A stretch of DNA of 44,739 bases from Morganella psychrotolerans (GTDB lineage Bacteria; Pseudomonadota; Gammaproteobacteria; Enterobacterales; Enterobacteriaceae), in the NCBI RefSeq assembly GCF_001676055.1, contig NZ_LZEX01000006.1, forward strand, positions 64,001-108,739. The letters run 5' to 3'. Below the pieces are notes generated by a model, which had not been told where the DNA came from, searched no databases, and saw nothing but the letters and a program-made list of their open reading frames with translations. Shown here piece by piece: positions 32,062 to 44,112 of the stretch; position 1 is the stretch's first letter, and each line of letters opens with the position of its first letter. The translations under genes and the position numbers were made by a program.

Positions 32062-32206
32062 ATTTTACCCCGTAAGTTCTGTCATCCCATAGGGGGATCA
32101 CACGATATGTAATGAATAATCATTATGTGTTTCTTTTGCTTATTAAGCAAAAAGTGTTACCGAAAACGCCGGATTTCCTGCAACAAACTATGTCAGAAAA
32201 CCCGGC

Positions 32207-32244
32207 GCTCAAAAAACAAAAGGCCGGACAATAATGCCCGGCCC
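32207..32244 (-). terminator. Rho-independent terminator of purA
   Basis: GGCCGG and CCGGCC arms with a 10-nt loop are followed by TTTTGTTTTTT on the minus strand, starting about 24 bp after the purA stop codon. Confidence 0.8.
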
Positions 32245-32267
32245 TGACTGATTTCGTCTGAAAAACC

Positions 32268-33620
<1,353 letters not shown>

Positions 33621-33670
33621 TCAGCACTTTTTCTCACATTCTGAAATGTCTGCTGTGCAATTTACATAAT

Positions 33671-33692
33671 AAAGCCCGCGAAAGCGGGCTTT
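33671..33692 (-). terminator. Rho-independent terminator after the hflX-K-C block
   Basis: AAAGCCCGC and GCGGGCTTT are perfect 9-bp arms with a GAAA tetraloop. It lies between hflC and purA. The U-tract is short, but the hairpin is stable. Confidence 0.8.
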
Positions 33693-33754
33693 ATATATCT
33701 GTTGCGATCATCAGCATGCTGATGATTTATCCGTGCCGCCGGGCGGCGCCGGAT

Positions 33755-34770
33755 TTACTGACCTGACACCGGACGCAATGATGTCGGCGCCTTCATATAA
33801 CGGAAGAAATCCGTATCAGGCTTAACACCATAATGTCATTACCGCCGGGCTTAAAGCTCTGCTCGTAGGCACGCAGACTTCGGATAAAGGCATAGAAATC
33901 CGGATCCTGGCTGAATGCATCCGCAAACAGTTTAGCCGCTTCCGCATCACCGGCACCGCGCAATGTTAATGACTGGCGCTCTGACTCTGCCAGCATTTCA
34001 GTACGGGTTTTGTCTGCAATAGCACGAATTTTCATCGCTTCTTCCAGACCCTGTGAACGGTGACGACGCGCAACCGCTTCACGTTCTGCACGCATACGCT
34101 GGAAGATAGCTTCAGAGACTTCCGCCGGCAGGTTAATCTGCTTGATACGGACATCCACCACTTCAATACCTAACGCAGCCATACTGTTCGGATTCACCAC
34201 CATCAGCTGTGCGCCTTTGGTTTCTTCCTGAACACGGGCGGCTGCATCAGCAATCGCGTTATCAGCATCAGTTGCCTGCGGATCGTTACCTGAACTACCT
34301 TCATTCAGTGCGTTTTTAACTTCTGTTGTCAACGTACCACGGGAGTCCGTCACAATCTCTTTCACACTCAGACGACCAAACTCAGAACGCAGACGGTCAC
34401 TGAATTTACGTTTCAGAAGATTTTCTGCCTGATTAATATTACCGCTGTTTGTCGCAAGGTAATACAGACTGAAATCACTGATCCGCCATTTCAGGTAAGA
34501 ATCGACGATCAGGTCTTTGTTTTCGTTGGTTAAGAAACGGTCAGCCTGAATATCCAGAGTCTGGATACGGGCCGGCAGCATCTTAACAGTTTCGATAAAC
34601 GGCACTTTCAGGTGCAGACCGGGCTCATACACAATCGGTTTGTTATCTGAGTCACGCAGAACCTTACCAAAGCGCAGTACAATACCGCGCTCTGTCTGCT
34701 GAACAGCAAAGACAGAGGCATACAGGACGCCTAAAACCAGAATAACAATAACGGCTAAATACTTACGCAT
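33755..34770 (-). CDS. hflC: FtsH modulator HflC, C-terminus frameshifted
   Basis: SPFH/band-7 inner-membrane protein that forms the HflKC assembly around FtsH. An N-terminal membrane anchor (YLAVIVILVLGVLYASVFAV) precedes the SPFH domain and a coiled coil with SLRAYEQSF. As read, the frame ends at 33793 after 325 residues with an atypical SLIRISSVI. One base is missing in the GG at 33819-33820. With CCC on the coding strand it continues SPDTDFFRYMKAPTSLRPVSGQ to a TAA at 33755, 338 residues (E. coli 334). I give the restored extent. It overlaps no neighbour and is 2 bp from hflK. Confidence 0.9.
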
Positions 34771-34772
34771 GA

Positions 34773-36026
34773 TTATTGTCTCCCTACGCGTTCAGAGTTG
34801 CCACGAACTCCGTACGTATCGCCGTATTCAGCGGGTACATTCGGATTCTGACTGCTGTTTTGTACCGGACGTGATGCCGGTTTGGATGGTGTTCCCGCAG
34901 ATGGTGCAGAGGCTGACGGCGCAGACGGCGCTGCTGCCCGCTGCTCACGCATGAGCTGATCCAGAGGCAGCACCATCATGCTGTTACTCTTATCATTAGC
35001 AATAACTTTACGGGTATTACTCAGCACACGTTCCATGGTCTCGATATAGAGACGTTCACGGGTGATATCCGGTGCCGCGCGGTATTCCGGCAGCATCTTG
35101 GCAAAACTTGCGACTTCACCGCGTGCTTTCAGTACGATACTGGCTTTATAGGCCTGTGCGCTTTCAATCATACTTTGCGCGTTACCTTTTGCCAGTGGTA
35201 AGACTTCGTTCGAATAGGCTTCAGCTTCACGGATAGATTGCTGTTCGTTTTCACGGGCGGCAATCACATCATCAAATGAGGCCTGAACTTCTGCCGGCGG
35301 ACGGGCTTCCTGGAAGTTGACGTCCACAATCGCTATCCCCATTTTATAAGGGCGGATTGTTTCTTCGAGCACTTTCTGGGTTTCGTTACGGACCACGGTA
35401 CGGTTCGCCGTCAGGATTTTTTCCATGGTGAACTTACCGATAACACCACGTACCGCACTGTCCATCGCCTGGCGAAGACTGTTATTCGGGTTTGTGACGC
35501 TGAAAAGATAATCTTCCGGATTCACAACCTGGAACTGTACGTTCATGTTAACGCGGACAACGTTTTCATCTGCGGTTAACATCATTCCGTTCGTTGCCAG
35601 ATCCTGGACAGTCGCCACATCAACCGCAGTAACGCGATCAACAAAGGTCGGTCTCCAGTTCAGACCGGGCTGAACAACATGACTGAACTTACCAAAGCGG
35701 GTAACAACACCACGCTCTGTTTCTTTAATCGTATAAAAGCCGGTTGCGGCCCAGACGACGACAACTGCAGCAGCTGCCAGGCCCAAAAGGCGCCCACCAC
35801 CGAACTGCATTGGCGGACGGCTGTTTCCGCCTGACTGCCCGTTGTTATTTCCGCCTTTACCACCACCAAGACCACCGAGTTTTCTGCTCATTTTCCGGAA
35901 CAGATCGTCGAGATCAGATGCCCCACGGTTGCGGCCGCTTTTGTTACCATCGGAGTTGCCGCCTTTATTGCTGCTCCCCCAAGGGTCGCGGTCCTGTCCG
36001 TTATTGCCGGGCTGATTCCACGCCAT
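34773..36026 (-). CDS. hflK: FtsH modulator HflK
   Basis: Partner of HflC in the large periplasmic cage that limits FtsH access to membrane substrates. The start MAWNQPGNNGQDRDPWGSS at 36026 gives 417 residues (E. coli 419). The upstream extension to 36083 is not family-like. The cytoplasmic N-terminus is rich in Gly, Asn and Asp. One membrane segment follows (GLAAAAVVVVWAATGFYTI), then the SPFH domain with TERGVVTRFGKF, and a low-complexity Ala/Pro/Ser tail. hflC follows after 2 bp. Confidence 0.97.
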   Translation of the reverse strand: MAWNQPGNNGQDRDPWGSSNKGGNSDGNKSGRNRGASDLDDLFRKMSRKLGGLGGGKGGNNNGQSGGNSRPPMQFGGGRLLGLAAAAVVVVWAATGFYTIKETERGVVTRFGKFSHVVQPGLNWRPTFVDRVTAVDVATVQDLATNGMMLTADENVVRVNMNVQFQVVNPEDYLFSVTNPNNSLRQAMDSAVRGVIGKFTMEKILTANRTVVRNETQKVLEETIRPYKMGIAIVDVNFQEARPPAEVQASFDDVIAARENEQQSIREAEAYSNEVLPLAKGNAQSMIESAQAYKASIVLKARGEVASFAKMLPEYRAAPDITRERLYIETMERVLSNTRKVIANDKSNSMMVLPLDQLMREQRAAAPSAPSASAPSAGTPSKPASRPVQNSSQNPNVPAEYGDTYGVRGNSERVGRQ

Positions 36027-36113
36027 GCCTTCGCTCCACTCTTTTATGATCGGTTTTTCAGGGCTAAGAGCGCAAAAACGCACTCTTAATTAATATATTA
36101 CGCCCCCTGATAA

Positions 36114-37400
36114 TCAGATAACGTAATCGGCTAACTGTTGTTCCTGCTTGCAGAGACGGCGCCACTCAACAATGGGCAGTCTGATTTCAAGGCAAATCCG
36201 GCCATCTTCATCAAGCCATTCACGCTCAATCGCCTGAAGCTGATAAAAACGACTGCGCAGACGACCTTCCTGTACAGGCAAACACAATTCCAGGTGTGCG
36301 ATCTCACCTGAAAGGCGTTCGGTCAGCGCGCGGAACAACAACGGGATACCTGCCCCGGTCTGCGCTGAAAGCCAGACTCTGACCGGCAGATTTTCCTCAT
36401 TTCTGTCGATACGCGGTTCAAAATCCTCCAGCATATCGATCTTATTCATCACCATCAGTACCGGAATTTCATTTGCATCTATTTCTTCCAGTACACTATC
36501 AACGGCTTGAATATTTTCATCAGCACGGTTATCTGCAGCATCCACAATATGAAGCAATAAGGTGGCTTCACGCGTTTCCTGCAATGTGGCTTTAAATGCA
36601 GCCACCAAATCGTGCGGCAGTTGACGGATAAACCCGACGGTATCCGCCAGCACGACCGTGCCGACATCATCAACATCAATCCGCCGCAGTGTCGGATCGA
36701 GTGTCGCAAATAACTGATCCGCGGCATAGACTTTCGCGTCAGTTATGTGATTAAACAGGCTGGATTTTCCGGCATTGGTGTAACCGACCAGTGACACAGT
36801 CGGAATATCCGCTTTGCTGCGCGCCTGACGACCTTGTCCGCGCTGACGTTCTACTTTTTCCAGACGACCGGCGATAAGTTTTATTTTATCCCGCAGCATC
36901 CGGCGGTCAGACTCGAGCTGTGTTTCGCCCGGTCCCCGCAGACCAATCCCGCCTTTCTGGCGTTCCAGGTGCGTCCAGCCACGAACCAGACGCGTGGACA
37001 TGTGGCGTAACTGCGCCAGTTCCACCTGCAATTTACCTTCGTGTGTCCGTGCCCGCTGGGCGAAGATATCCAGGATAACCCCGGTTCTGCCGACCACTCT
37101 GCACTCACATAAACGCTCAAGGTTGCGTTCCTGTGCCGGACTGAGGGCATGGTTAAACAGCACCACGTCCGCCTCACTGTCTTTCACTGCACCGGCGATT
37201 TCTTCCGCTTTACCTTCACCCACAAAATATTTCGGGTGCGGAGAGCTGCGGTTGCCGGTAACAATCTGGACGGGAGTTACGCCCGCGGATGTCACAAGGG
37301 ATTCAAACTCACTGAGATCATCAGTGTTTTTATCCTGTGAGAAAAATACGTGGACCAAAACGGCCCGTTCACCGCCTTCATATCTGTCAAACAACAGCAT
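36114..37400 (-). CDS. hflX: Ribosome-associated GTPase HflX
   Basis: GTPase that splits stalled 70S ribosomes, notably after heat stress. It has 428 residues (E. coli 426). The N-terminal domain includes [19 protein letters not shown] and [14 protein letters not shown]. The glycine-rich [18 protein letters not shown] precedes the G domain: [12 protein letters not shown] (G1), [14 protein letters not shown] (G3) and MNKIDML (G4). It lies between hfq and hflK, as in E. coli. Confidence 0.97.
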   Translation of the reverse strand: MLLFDRYEGGERAVLVHVFFSQDKNTDDLSEFESLVTSAGVTPVQIVTGNRSSPHPKYFVGEGKAEEIAGAVKDSEADVVLFNHALSPAQERNLERLCECRVVGRTGVILDIFAQRARTHEGKLQVELAQLRHMSTRLVRGWTHLERQKGGIGLRGPGETQLESDRRMLRDKIKLIAGRLEKVERQRGQGRQARSKADIPTVSLVGYTNAGKSSLFNHITDAKVYAADQLFATLDPTLRRIDVDDVGTVVLADTVGFIRQLPHDLVAAFKATLQETREATLLLHIVDAADNRADENIQAVDSVLEEIDANEIPVLMVMNKIDMLEDFEPRIDRNEENLPVRVWLSAQTGAGIPLLFRALTERLSGEIAHLELCLPVQEGRLRSRFYQLQAIEREWLDEDGRICLEIRLPIVEWRRLCKQEQQLADYVI

Positions 37401-37492
37401 AACCTCTCAGGACAGGTGAAAAACACACAGGAAAAAACACAGGTAAAGTCTCCCTACCCATGTTTTTCCGCGAATGACGTCTGAACACTGAT

Positions 37493-37801
37493 TTATTCAG
37501 CGCCATCAGTATCCTGTTGTGCTCCGCCATTACCGGCTGACTGATGGTAATTGCTGCTGCCACCAGTACCCGGGTTTGCGCCACCACTGTGGTGAGAAAC
37601 CGGACGCGAAGGTACGACGGTAGAGATCGCGTGTTTGTAAACCATTTGGCTGACCGTGTTTTTCAAAAGAATAACAAATTGGTCGAATGATTCGATCTGA
37701 CCCTGCAATTTAATGCCGTTGACCAAATAAATAGAAACCGGAACCCTTTCGCGACGTAATGCGTTCAGGAACGGATCTTGCAAAGATTGCCCCTTAGCCA
37801 T
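37493..37801 (-). CDS. hfq: RNA chaperone Hfq
   Basis: Hexameric Sm-like protein that anneals small RNAs to mRNAs. It has 102 residues, like E. coli. The Sm1 region ([20 protein letters not shown]) and the Sm2 motif ([15 protein letters not shown]) are intact, followed by a Gly/Asn/Gln-rich disordered tail ([20 protein letters not shown]). It sits between miaA and hflX, the conserved order. Confidence 0.98.
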   Translation of the reverse strand: MAKGQSLQDPFLNALRRERVPVSIYLVNGIKLQGQIESFDQFVILLKNTVSQMVYKHAISTVVPSRPVSHHSGGANPGTGGSSNYHQSAGNGGAQQDTDGAE

Positions 37802-37908
37802 TCTGTATTATCCTTATTTTGTTGTTTTTTAGATTAAACCCAAACAGGGTTCGAAAAATAACTACTCAAAAACTTTCATAACCCGTTAATTGTACACAAT
37901 CAACGGCG

Positions 37909-38847
37909 CTATGCACGAAGAACATGCATAACGGTTTTAAGAGATTGTTCAGGCTGTTCGCTGTCGAGCCACTGAACACCCTCCCAACCCCGCAACCACG
38001 TCATCTGCCGCTTGGCAAGCTGACGGGTGGCGCAAATGCCGCGGTACGCCATGTCGTCATAATTGCATTCGCCCGCCAGATAAGACCACATCTGGCGATA
38101 GCCGACACAACGGATCGACGGCAAATCAGGATGAAGATCTCCACGCTGATACAACACGCGGACTTCGTCCTCAAAACCGGCTTCCAGCATCATCTGAAAA
38201 CGCATTTCAATACGCTGATGCAATATTTTACGATCTGCCGGCGCAATGGCAAACTGATAAGCATTAAAGGGCAAATTTTCCCCTGCTGTTTGCGTCAGTT
38301 CTGTCATTGTTTTGCCGGAAATATAATACACTTCCAGCGCCCGGCTCAGGCGCTGCGGGTCATTCGGGTGGATACGTGCGCCGGCAACCGGATCAACAGC
38401 ACACAGTTCATCATGCAGTACCTGCCAGCCATCCTGTGCTGCCCGCGTCTCAATCTGCGCCCGGATAACCGGGTCTGCTGACGGTAATGGTGATAATCCG
38501 TCCAGCAGGGCTTTGAAGTACAGCATGGTTCCGCCCACCAGCAACGGAATTTTTCCCTGTGCGGTTATCTCATTCATGGCGGCCAGCGCATCACGGCGAA
38601 AATCGGCCGCAGAATAGGCAACGGACGGGTCCAGAATATCAATCAGCCGGTGCGGGGCAAGCGCCAGTTCGGCGGCGGTCGGCTTTGCCGTTCCGATATC
38701 CATGCCCCGGTAGATCAATGCAGAGTCCACACTGATGATTTCCACCGGCAGGTGCTGACGTAATTCAATCGCCAGCGCCGTTTTTCCTGAGGCCGTCGGT
38801 CCCATCAAAAACAGGGCGGCAGGTTTATGATTATTCAGTTCACTCAT
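37909..38847 (-). CDS. miaA: tRNA dimethylallyltransferase MiaA
   Basis: Transfers a dimethylallyl group to A37 of tRNAs that read codons beginning with U. It has 312 residues (E. coli 316). The P-loop [14 protein letters not shown], the catalytic region [19 protein letters not shown] and the C-terminal [13 protein letters not shown] are family marks. The start overlaps the mutL stop by 8 bp, so translation is probably coupled. The 107 bp to hfq probably include an hfq promoter. Confidence 0.97.
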   Translation of the reverse strand: MSELNNHKPAALFLMGPTASGKTALAIELRQHLPVEIISVDSALIYRGMDIGTAKPTAAELALAPHRLIDILDPSVAYSAADFRRDALAAMNEITAQGKIPLLVGGTMLYFKALLDGLSPLPSADPVIRAQIETRAAQDGWQVLHDELCAVDPVAGARIHPNDPQRLSRALEVYYISGKTMTELTQTAGENLPFNAYQFAIAPADRKILHQRIEMRFQMMLEAGFEDEVRVLYQRGDLHPDLPSIRCVGYRQMWSYLAGECNYDDMAYRGICATRQLAKRQMTWLRGWEGVQWLDSEQPEQSLKTVMHVLRA

Positions 38848-40738
38848 GACAAAATGCCGAAACGACCTCAGTTAAATCAATTAATTGTAATAAATTCTTT
38901 GGCGGATTCTGTACCAGGGTCGGACAGAGCCGCTCAACCTCAGCGACTATCTGAACCGCCTGCGCTTTACTCTGTGCCACCGGTTCACTCTCAAGCTGAT
39001 CTGCCAGCCAGCCGGCAACAACATCAGACGCCGTATCAGGAGCCGCAGCCAGAAAATTCAGTAACGCGGGGATAAGATGAGGTAAATTTTGCTGACGAAG
39101 CGGTAACGATACCGTACGAATCGTCGCTTTTCCACGGGAAATTGAGCCTTCTATACCGAAAGCATTCAATACCCCGGAAAATTGCGTAAATGTCTCACAC
39201 TCCTGCGCGTTCAGCGTAATCTGAAGTGGTATCATCAGCGGCTGAGCCTTTAGTCCCTGCTTACCGGGAAGAAGTTGTTGGCAGCGCAGATAATATGTCG
39301 CTTTACTGAGGGAAAACAGTGCTATCCCAGCATCTGTTTCAATTAACGCATAACACGGCGGATAAAGTGTAAGCATTTTACCAAAACTTACACGCTCACT
39401 TTTTTCCGTTACCGGCTGACTTCCCGCGCTAACCCGGTTTTCTGACAAAAAATGGCTTCGCTCAGGGAACAGCTGCGGCTTTGTTTCTGCCGGAACCTGC
39501 ATTAATGACTGATATACTCCGGCTTCTTTTGCGCTGTAAACAGGTTTATCGGCAGAATATGCCGGGATTGTGCCGCCGCGCTCACTGCGGGGAGCCGGGT
39601 TTTCTGCACCCGCAGGACGGGAAACTGGTGTGAGCGCTTGCTCACGTTCAAAAATATTTTTACCGGCGGCGGCCCGGTTTTCAATCACATGATGTGATTG
39701 AGCAACTGACTCTTCCTGTGCAAGTAACTGTGCAGGCTGCTCATGCTGTTTCAGCACACTGAGTACGGCCTGATAAATAAAATCATGCACCAGACGCGCC
39801 TGATGAAAACGAACCTCGTGTTTTGCCGGGTGAACATTAACATCCACCTGACGCGGGTCAATCTCCAGATACAACACATACGCCGGCTGCCGGTCGCTGC
39901 CCAGCTTATCTTCATACGCCTGGCGGATCGCATGGTTAATTAAGCGATCCCGCATCATCCGTCCGTTTACATAGCAGTACTGTAAATCCGCCGGACCGCT
40001 GTAATCCGCCGGTGATGCCACCCAGCCTCTGATATCCAGCCCGTCATGAGACCAGGCAACAGTCAGTGCCTGCTGCATAAATACCGTGCCGCAAATAGTT
40101 CCCAGGCGCCGTTCATGCTGATCGTCGGCTTTAACCGCGCGGTACTGGCGCATCAGCTTGCCGTTGTGGGTCAGATTTATCGCCACATCAAAACGCGACA
40201 ACGCAATGCGGCGGACAATTTCATCAATATGACCGAACTCGGTTTTTTCTGTGCGCATAAACTTGCGCCGGGCGGGGGTGTTAAAGAAGAGATCAAGAAC
40301 CTCCACTGTACTGCCGACGGGATGTGCCGCCGGTTTCAGAGTTACCGCCATATCGCGGCCTTCGGCATATGCCTGCCAGGCCTCGTTTTGATCCTGAGTC
40401 CGGGAGGTCAGCATCAGGCGGGATACCGAGCTGATACTGGCGAGCGCCTCACCGCGAAATCCCATACTCATAATGGCTTCAAGGTCATCCAGTGTGGCGA
40501 TTTTACTGGTGGCATGGCGTGCCAGCGCCAGTGCCAGCTCATCTTTGGCGATTCCGCAGCCATTATCACGGATGCGGATAAGTTTCTCTCCGCCCCGTTC
40601 GATATCGATATCAATACGGGTTGCACCGGCATCCAGGCTGTTTTCCACCAGCTCTTTTACCACCGATGCCGGGCGCTCAACCACTTCGCCGGCGGCTATC
40701 TGGTTTGCCAGCTGTGGCGGTAAAATCCGGATTGCCAT
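38840..40738 (-). CDS. mutL: DNA mismatch repair protein MutL
   Basis: GHKL ATPase that links MutS mismatch recognition to MutH incision. The start [20 protein letters not shown] at 40738 gives 632 residues (E. coli 615). The frame back to 40849 is not family-like. ATPase motifs [22 protein letters not shown] and [11 protein letters not shown] are present. A variable linker (residues about 335-430) leads to the C-terminal dimerisation domain. As in other MutH-dependent enterics, I see no DQHAxxE endonuclease motif. It follows amiB closely. Confidence 0.97.
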   Translation of the reverse strand: MAIRILPPQLANQIAAGEVVERPASVVKELVENSLDAGATRIDIDIERGGEKLIRIRDNGCGIAKDELALALARHATSKIATLDDLEAIMSMGFRGEALASISSVSRLMLTSRTQDQNEAWQAYAEGRDMAVTLKPAAHPVGSTVEVLDLFFNTPARRKFMRTEKTEFGHIDEIVRRIALSRFDVAINLTHNGKLMRQYRAVKADDQHERRLGTICGTVFMQQALTVAWSHDGLDIRGWVASPADYSGPADLQYCYVNGRMMRDRLINHAIRQAYEDKLGSDRQPAYVLYLEIDPRQVDVNVHPAKHEVRFHQARLVHDFIYQAVLSVLKQHEQPAQLLAQEESVAQSHHVIENRAAAGKNIFEREQALTPVSRPAGAENPAPRSERGGTIPAYSADKPVYSAKEAGVYQSLMQVPAETKPQLFPERSHFLSENRVSAGSQPVTEKSERVSFGKMLTLYPPCYALIETDAGIALFSLSKATYYLRCQQLLPGKQGLKAQPLMIPLQITLNAQECETFTQFSGVLNAFGIEGSISRGKATIRTVSLPLRQQNLPHLIPALLNFLAAAPDTASDVVAGWLADQLESEPVAQSKAQAVQIVAEVERLCPTLVQNPPKNLLQLIDLTEVVSAFCHE

Positions 40739-40757
40739 AATCGCTCCCGTATCTCTG

Positions 40758-42062
40758 TTATTTAGATGGCGCGGCCTGGAGCGGGTTCGCCGTAAAGTAG
40801 GCGCGTAATCCACCGTGGATCGCGGCAGCAACCTGCTCCTGATACGCATCCGATCCTAAAAGTTGTTCTTCGGATTCATTACTGATAAACCCGGTTTCCA
40901 CCAGAATGGACGGAATATCCGGTGAGCGAAGCACGCCGAGGCTAGCATGTTCCGGCGTACCTTTATGCACTTTACCCACCTGACGGAGCTGGCGGATAAC
41001 ATCCTGCGCCACGGCGTAACCGACGCGCTGAGAGTTACCGAACTGCAAATCCAGTACCGCCTGGCTCAGATACGGATCCGCACCATTTGCCAGTGCATCA
41101 CCTGCGCCGCCCAGCAACTCAGATTGCTTCTCGCTCTTCTCAAGCCAGCTGCCTAATTCGTTGTTTGCCCGGCGGTTAGACAGTACCCATACAGAAGAGC
41201 CCCGCGCAGTGCGGTTCGGGGCGGAGTCTGCATGGACAGAAACCAGCATATTGGCACCAAATTTACGGGCAACTTCTGAACGCCCGGCAACCGAGATAAA
41301 ATAGTCGCCGTCGCGGGTCAGAACCGGTTTAAACATCGGGTCATCTTTCAGCCGTTTTTCAAGCTTGCGGGCGATACTGATAGTGACATTTTTTTCTTTC
41401 AGTCCGTTCTGACCAATCGCGCCGGGGTCTTTCCCGCCGTGCCCTGCATCAATCGCAACCACGACCTGACGGCTGTTTTTCGGCATTTTACCTGTCGGTA
41501 CTACCGGAATTTTTGCCTGAACCGGTTCTGCGACTGGTGCGGAGGTAACCGGTGCGCTGTTATTCATCCGCAGCGGTTTACCGGGATTGGTCACCGGCTG
41601 CGCTGCTGCCACCGGAGCAGATGCCGGTGATGAATAACCATTTTTACCGGTCAGGGTAATTATCAGTTGAGACTGCCCGCCCTTATTCACAACGGCGTCG
41701 CGGACACTGTTTTTCTCAGCCAGTTCCAGCACAATGCGCTGATGTTGAGCATCCGGCGCCTTGCTTTCCCGGACAACCTTAATCAGCCCGTTATTAAGCT
41801 TCATCGGCAGCCCGGTAATTTTCTGTGACTGGCGGATATCAATCACCAGCCGCTCAGGGTCATGCAGCGGAAACAGTTTGTAATCCGGCTTTGCATCGAA
41901 ATCGAGTGACAATGTGCCCTGTGACCCGTCATTGGTCACATTCACCGCCGTCAGTACCGCTGCCTGTCCGGCAACCGTAAACAGAAGGCTCATACAAAAC
42001 AGGAGTCCCGTCAGCCATGACGCTGAGGTTAAACCCGGCTTGCGTGTCAGATATGCATTCAT
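40758..42062 (-). CDS. amiB: N-acetylmuramoyl-L-alanine amidase AmiB
   Basis: Periplasmic zinc amidase that splits septal peptidoglycan. I chose the ATG at 42062 ([10 protein letters not shown]), 434 residues. A TTG at 42071 would add three residues but is too close to the AAGGA site. A signal peptide ends near GQAA (residue about 34). An AMIN domain covers residues about 36-135, followed by a Pro/Ala-rich linker. The Amidase_3 domain has [23 protein letters not shown] and [14 protein letters not shown], which supply the zinc ligands and catalytic Glu. It lies between tsaE and mutL, as in E. coli. Confidence 0.95.
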   Translation of the reverse strand: MNAYLTRKPGLTSASWLTGLLFCMSLLFTVAGQAAVLTAVNVTNDGSQGTLSLDFDAKPDYKLFPLHDPERLVIDIRQSQKITGLPMKLNNGLIKVVRESKAPDAQHQRIVLELAEKNSVRDAVVNKGGQSQLIITLTGKNGYSSPASAPVAAAQPVTNPGKPLRMNNSAPVTSAPVAEPVQAKIPVVPTGKMPKNSRQVVVAIDAGHGGKDPGAIGQNGLKEKNVTISIARKLEKRLKDDPMFKPVLTRDGDYFISVAGRSEVARKFGANMLVSVHADSAPNRTARGSSVWVLSNRRANNELGSWLEKSEKQSELLGGAGDALANGADPYLSQAVLDLQFGNSQRVGYAVAQDVIRQLRQVGKVHKGTPEHASLGVLRSPDIPSILVETGFISNESEEQLLGSDAYQEQVAAAIHGGLRAYFTANPLQAAPSK

Positions 42063-42075
42063 TCTCGGCAATTCC

Positions 42076-42540
42076 TTATTTCTCCGCTAACTTGTCCAGG
42101 AGTTCCTCACCATAGGGTGAGCGGGCAGCAAAACGGGCTTCCCGACCTTCTCCATCATACCGTAAGTGCAATTCCAAATCTGCATCCGGCAGAAAACCCG
42201 CCCCTTTTTGTGGCCACTCCACCAGACACACTGTATTTTTGCCGAAATAGTCGCGGATCCCCATAAATTCCAGTTCTTCCGGATCAGACAGACGATACAG
42301 ATCAAAATGATAAACCGGACGCGGAGAGAGTTCATAGGGCTCGACAAGCGTGTATGTCGGGCTTTTTACATGCCCGGAATGCCCCAGTGCCTGAACAAAA
42401 CCGCGGCTGAACGTGGTTTTACCGGCACCCAAATCACCGAAAAGATGCAGGACAAACCCGCGCTGACTCTGTTGCGCCAATGCGCGGCCCAGTGCAACTG
42501 TGGCAGCTTCATCTGCCAGCGTAAAAAGGCGTTCTTTCAT
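42076..42540 (-). CDS. tsaE: tRNA threonylcarbamoyladenosine biosynthesis ATPase TsaE
   Basis: ATPase partner of TsaB and TsaD in t6A37 synthesis. The ATG at 42540 ([20 protein letters not shown]) has GAAGAAG just upstream and gives 154 residues (E. coli 153). A GTG at 42555 would add five residues and is less likely. The Walker [15 protein letters not shown], the conserved [12 protein letters not shown] and the HFDLYRL segment are present. In E. coli nnr precedes and overlaps tsaE. Here nothing lies between tsaE and the divergent queG. Confidence 0.96.
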   Translation of the reverse strand: MKERLFTLADEAATVALGRALAQQSQRGFVLHLFGDLGAGKTTFSRGFVQALGHSGHVKSPTYTLVEPYELSPRPVYHFDLYRLSDPEELEFMGIRDYFGKNTVCLVEWPQKGAGFLPDADLELHLRYDGEGREARFAARSPYGEELLDKLAEK

Positions 42541-42736
42541 GTTCTTCTTCGTCACAGGTTATTTTTATTGAAATAATTGAGCGTGTTTCGTAATAAACAT
42601 ACCACATTACGGCATTATACCTGCATAGCCGTGTGCGATAAAACGACAATAATGTACGGTTTTTGTACCCGGTAGTCTGTGATAAACTCCGTCCCATTCC
42701 CGGTAGCCCTCTGTATAGTCAGCAAGTACTCACATC

Positions 42737-43894
42737 ATGAGCAATAGCCCCGATTTACACGCCCTCGCCGCACAGATAAAACTGTGGGGAAATGAACTTG
42801 GTTTTCAGCAGGTGGGTATCTGCGATACCGACCTGAGTGCCGAAGAGCCGAAATTGCAGGCGTGGCTGGATGCAGGGTATCAGGGAGAGATGGACTGGAT
42901 GGCGCGTCACGGCATGATGCGCGCGCGCCCGCATGAATTACTGCCCGGCACACTGCGTGTCATCAGTGTGCGGATGAACTATCTGCCTGCCAAAGCGGCA
43001 TTTGCCGCCACACTGCAAAATCCTGCACTGGGTTACATCAGCCGCTATGCGCTGGGGCGGGACTATCACAAGCTCCTGCGCCAGAGACTGAAACAGCTTG
43101 GTGAGCGAATTCAGGCGCATTGTGATGCGCTGGCACTCAATCATTCCCTGAGTTACCGCCCGTTTGTTGATTCCGCGCCGGTACTCGAACGACCGCTGGC
43201 AGCGAAGGCTGGTCTCGGTTGGGTTGGTAAGCACTCACTTGTTTTAAATCGTGATGCCGGCTCCTGGTTTTTTCTCGGAGAGCTTCTGATTAACCTGCCT
43301 CTGCCTGTTGAGAGGCCGGTTGAAGAGCAGTGCGGGCGCTGCGTGGCCTGTATGACCACCTGCCCGACACAGGCAATTGTGGCGCCTTATACTATTGATG
43401 CCCGCCGCTGTATCTCCTATCTGACTATCGAGTTGGAAGGCGCGATCCCTGAGGAGTTCCGCCCGCTGATGGGTAACCGGATCTACGGCTGCGACGACTG
43501 TCAGCTTATCTGCCCGTGGAACCGTTTCTCACAACTGACTGATGAAGATGATTTTTCACCGCGCAAACAACTGCATACCCCGGAGTTACTGACACTTTTC
43601 GCATGGGATGAAGCCACCTTTCTGCGTATCACGGAAGGCTCTGCGATACGGCGTATCGGGTATCTGCGCTGGCTGAGAAATATCAGTGTTGCACTCGGCA
43701 ATGCGTCTTATGAAGATAATATAGTGATCGCCCTGACCGCGAAAAAAGGGCTGACAGACTGGCTGGATGAGCACATTGACTGGGCAATTGCCTGCCAGTA
43801 TGTGAAAAGAGAGGAATCCGGTATTGAAATACAGACTTCACAGCAAAAACGACTTATCCGCGCCATTTCCAAAGGTTTACCCCGCGACGCCTGA
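42737..43894 (+). CDS. queG: Epoxyqueuosine reductase QueG
   Basis: Cobalamin- and iron-sulfur-dependent enzyme that makes queuosine at the wobble position of four tRNAs. It has 385 residues (E. coli about 379). The N-terminal cobalamin-binding domain contains PFVDSAPVLERPLAAKAGLG. The ferredoxin-like Fe-S domain contains CGRCVACMTTCPTQAI and CDDCQLICPWN, eight cysteines for two [4Fe-4S] clusters. It is divergent from tsaE across 196 bp. The 3' end faces the DnaA-box region and tRNA-Gly genes. Confidence 0.97.
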   Translation: MSNSPDLHALAAQIKLWGNELGFQQVGICDTDLSAEEPKLQAWLDAGYQGEMDWMARHGMMRARPHELLPGTLRVISVRMNYLPAKAAFAATLQNPALGYISRYALGRDYHKLLRQRLKQLGERIQAHCDALALNHSLSYRPFVDSAPVLERPLAAKAGLGWVGKHSLVLNRDAGSWFFLGELLINLPLPVERPVEEQCGRCVACMTTCPTQAIVAPYTIDARRCISYLTIELEGAIPEEFRPLMGNRIYGCDDCQLICPWNRFSQLTDEDDFSPRKQLHTPELLTLFAWDEATFLRITEGSAIRRIGYLRWLRNISVALGNASYEDNIVIALTAKKGLTDWLDEHIDWAIACQYVKREESGIEIQTSQQKRLIRAISKGLPRDA

Positions 43895-43918
43895 GCTCTC
43901 CCCCTATAGCAGAAAAAG

Positions 43919-43927
43919 TTATCCACA
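43919..43927 (+). promoter_or_regulatory. DnaA box TTATCCACA
   Basis: Exact match to the high-affinity DnaA box, 24 bp after the queG stop codon. Confidence 0.75.
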
Positions 43928-43938
43928 ATACTATGAGT

Positions 43939-43947
43939 TGTGAATAA
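43939..43947 (-). promoter_or_regulatory. DnaA box TTATTCACA
   Basis: Exact match to TTATNCACA on the minus strand, facing the box at 43919 with an 11-bp gap. Confidence 0.65.
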
Positions 43948-44033
43948 TATAAAAAAAACCTTGTCTATCAACGTGAAGAAAAAAATGCAAGAGAGCTGTC
44001 ACGCAAATAGTATAAATTAAATTAATATATAAA

Positions 44034-44046
44034 TATCAATGAATTA
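44034..44046 (+). promoter_or_regulatory. IHF binding site consensus
   Basis: TATCAATGAATTA fits WATCAANNNNTTR at every position and lies in an AT-rich stretch between DnaA boxes. Confidence 0.6.
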
Positions 44047-44103
44047 AATAAGTAGCATGCGGAGTTTTACCACATTAAGGAGAATAGCCGTCAAAATCCG
44101 ATC

Positions 44104-44112
44104 TGTGGATAA
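44104..44112 (-). promoter_or_regulatory. DnaA box TTATCCACA
   Basis: Exact high-affinity DnaA box on the minus strand (TGTGGATAA on the plus strand), 58 bp beyond the IHF site. Confidence 0.75.

Noticed and set aside
32105-32130. Fur- or NsrR-like palindrome upstream of nsrR (TAATGA...TCATTA)
   Set aside because: Half-sites match neither the Fur core nor the NsrR consensus well, and the area is generally AT-rich.
39502-39684. Short frames inside mutL and other housekeeping genes
   Set aside because: Shadows of the real frames, without ribosome binding sites or family resemblance.
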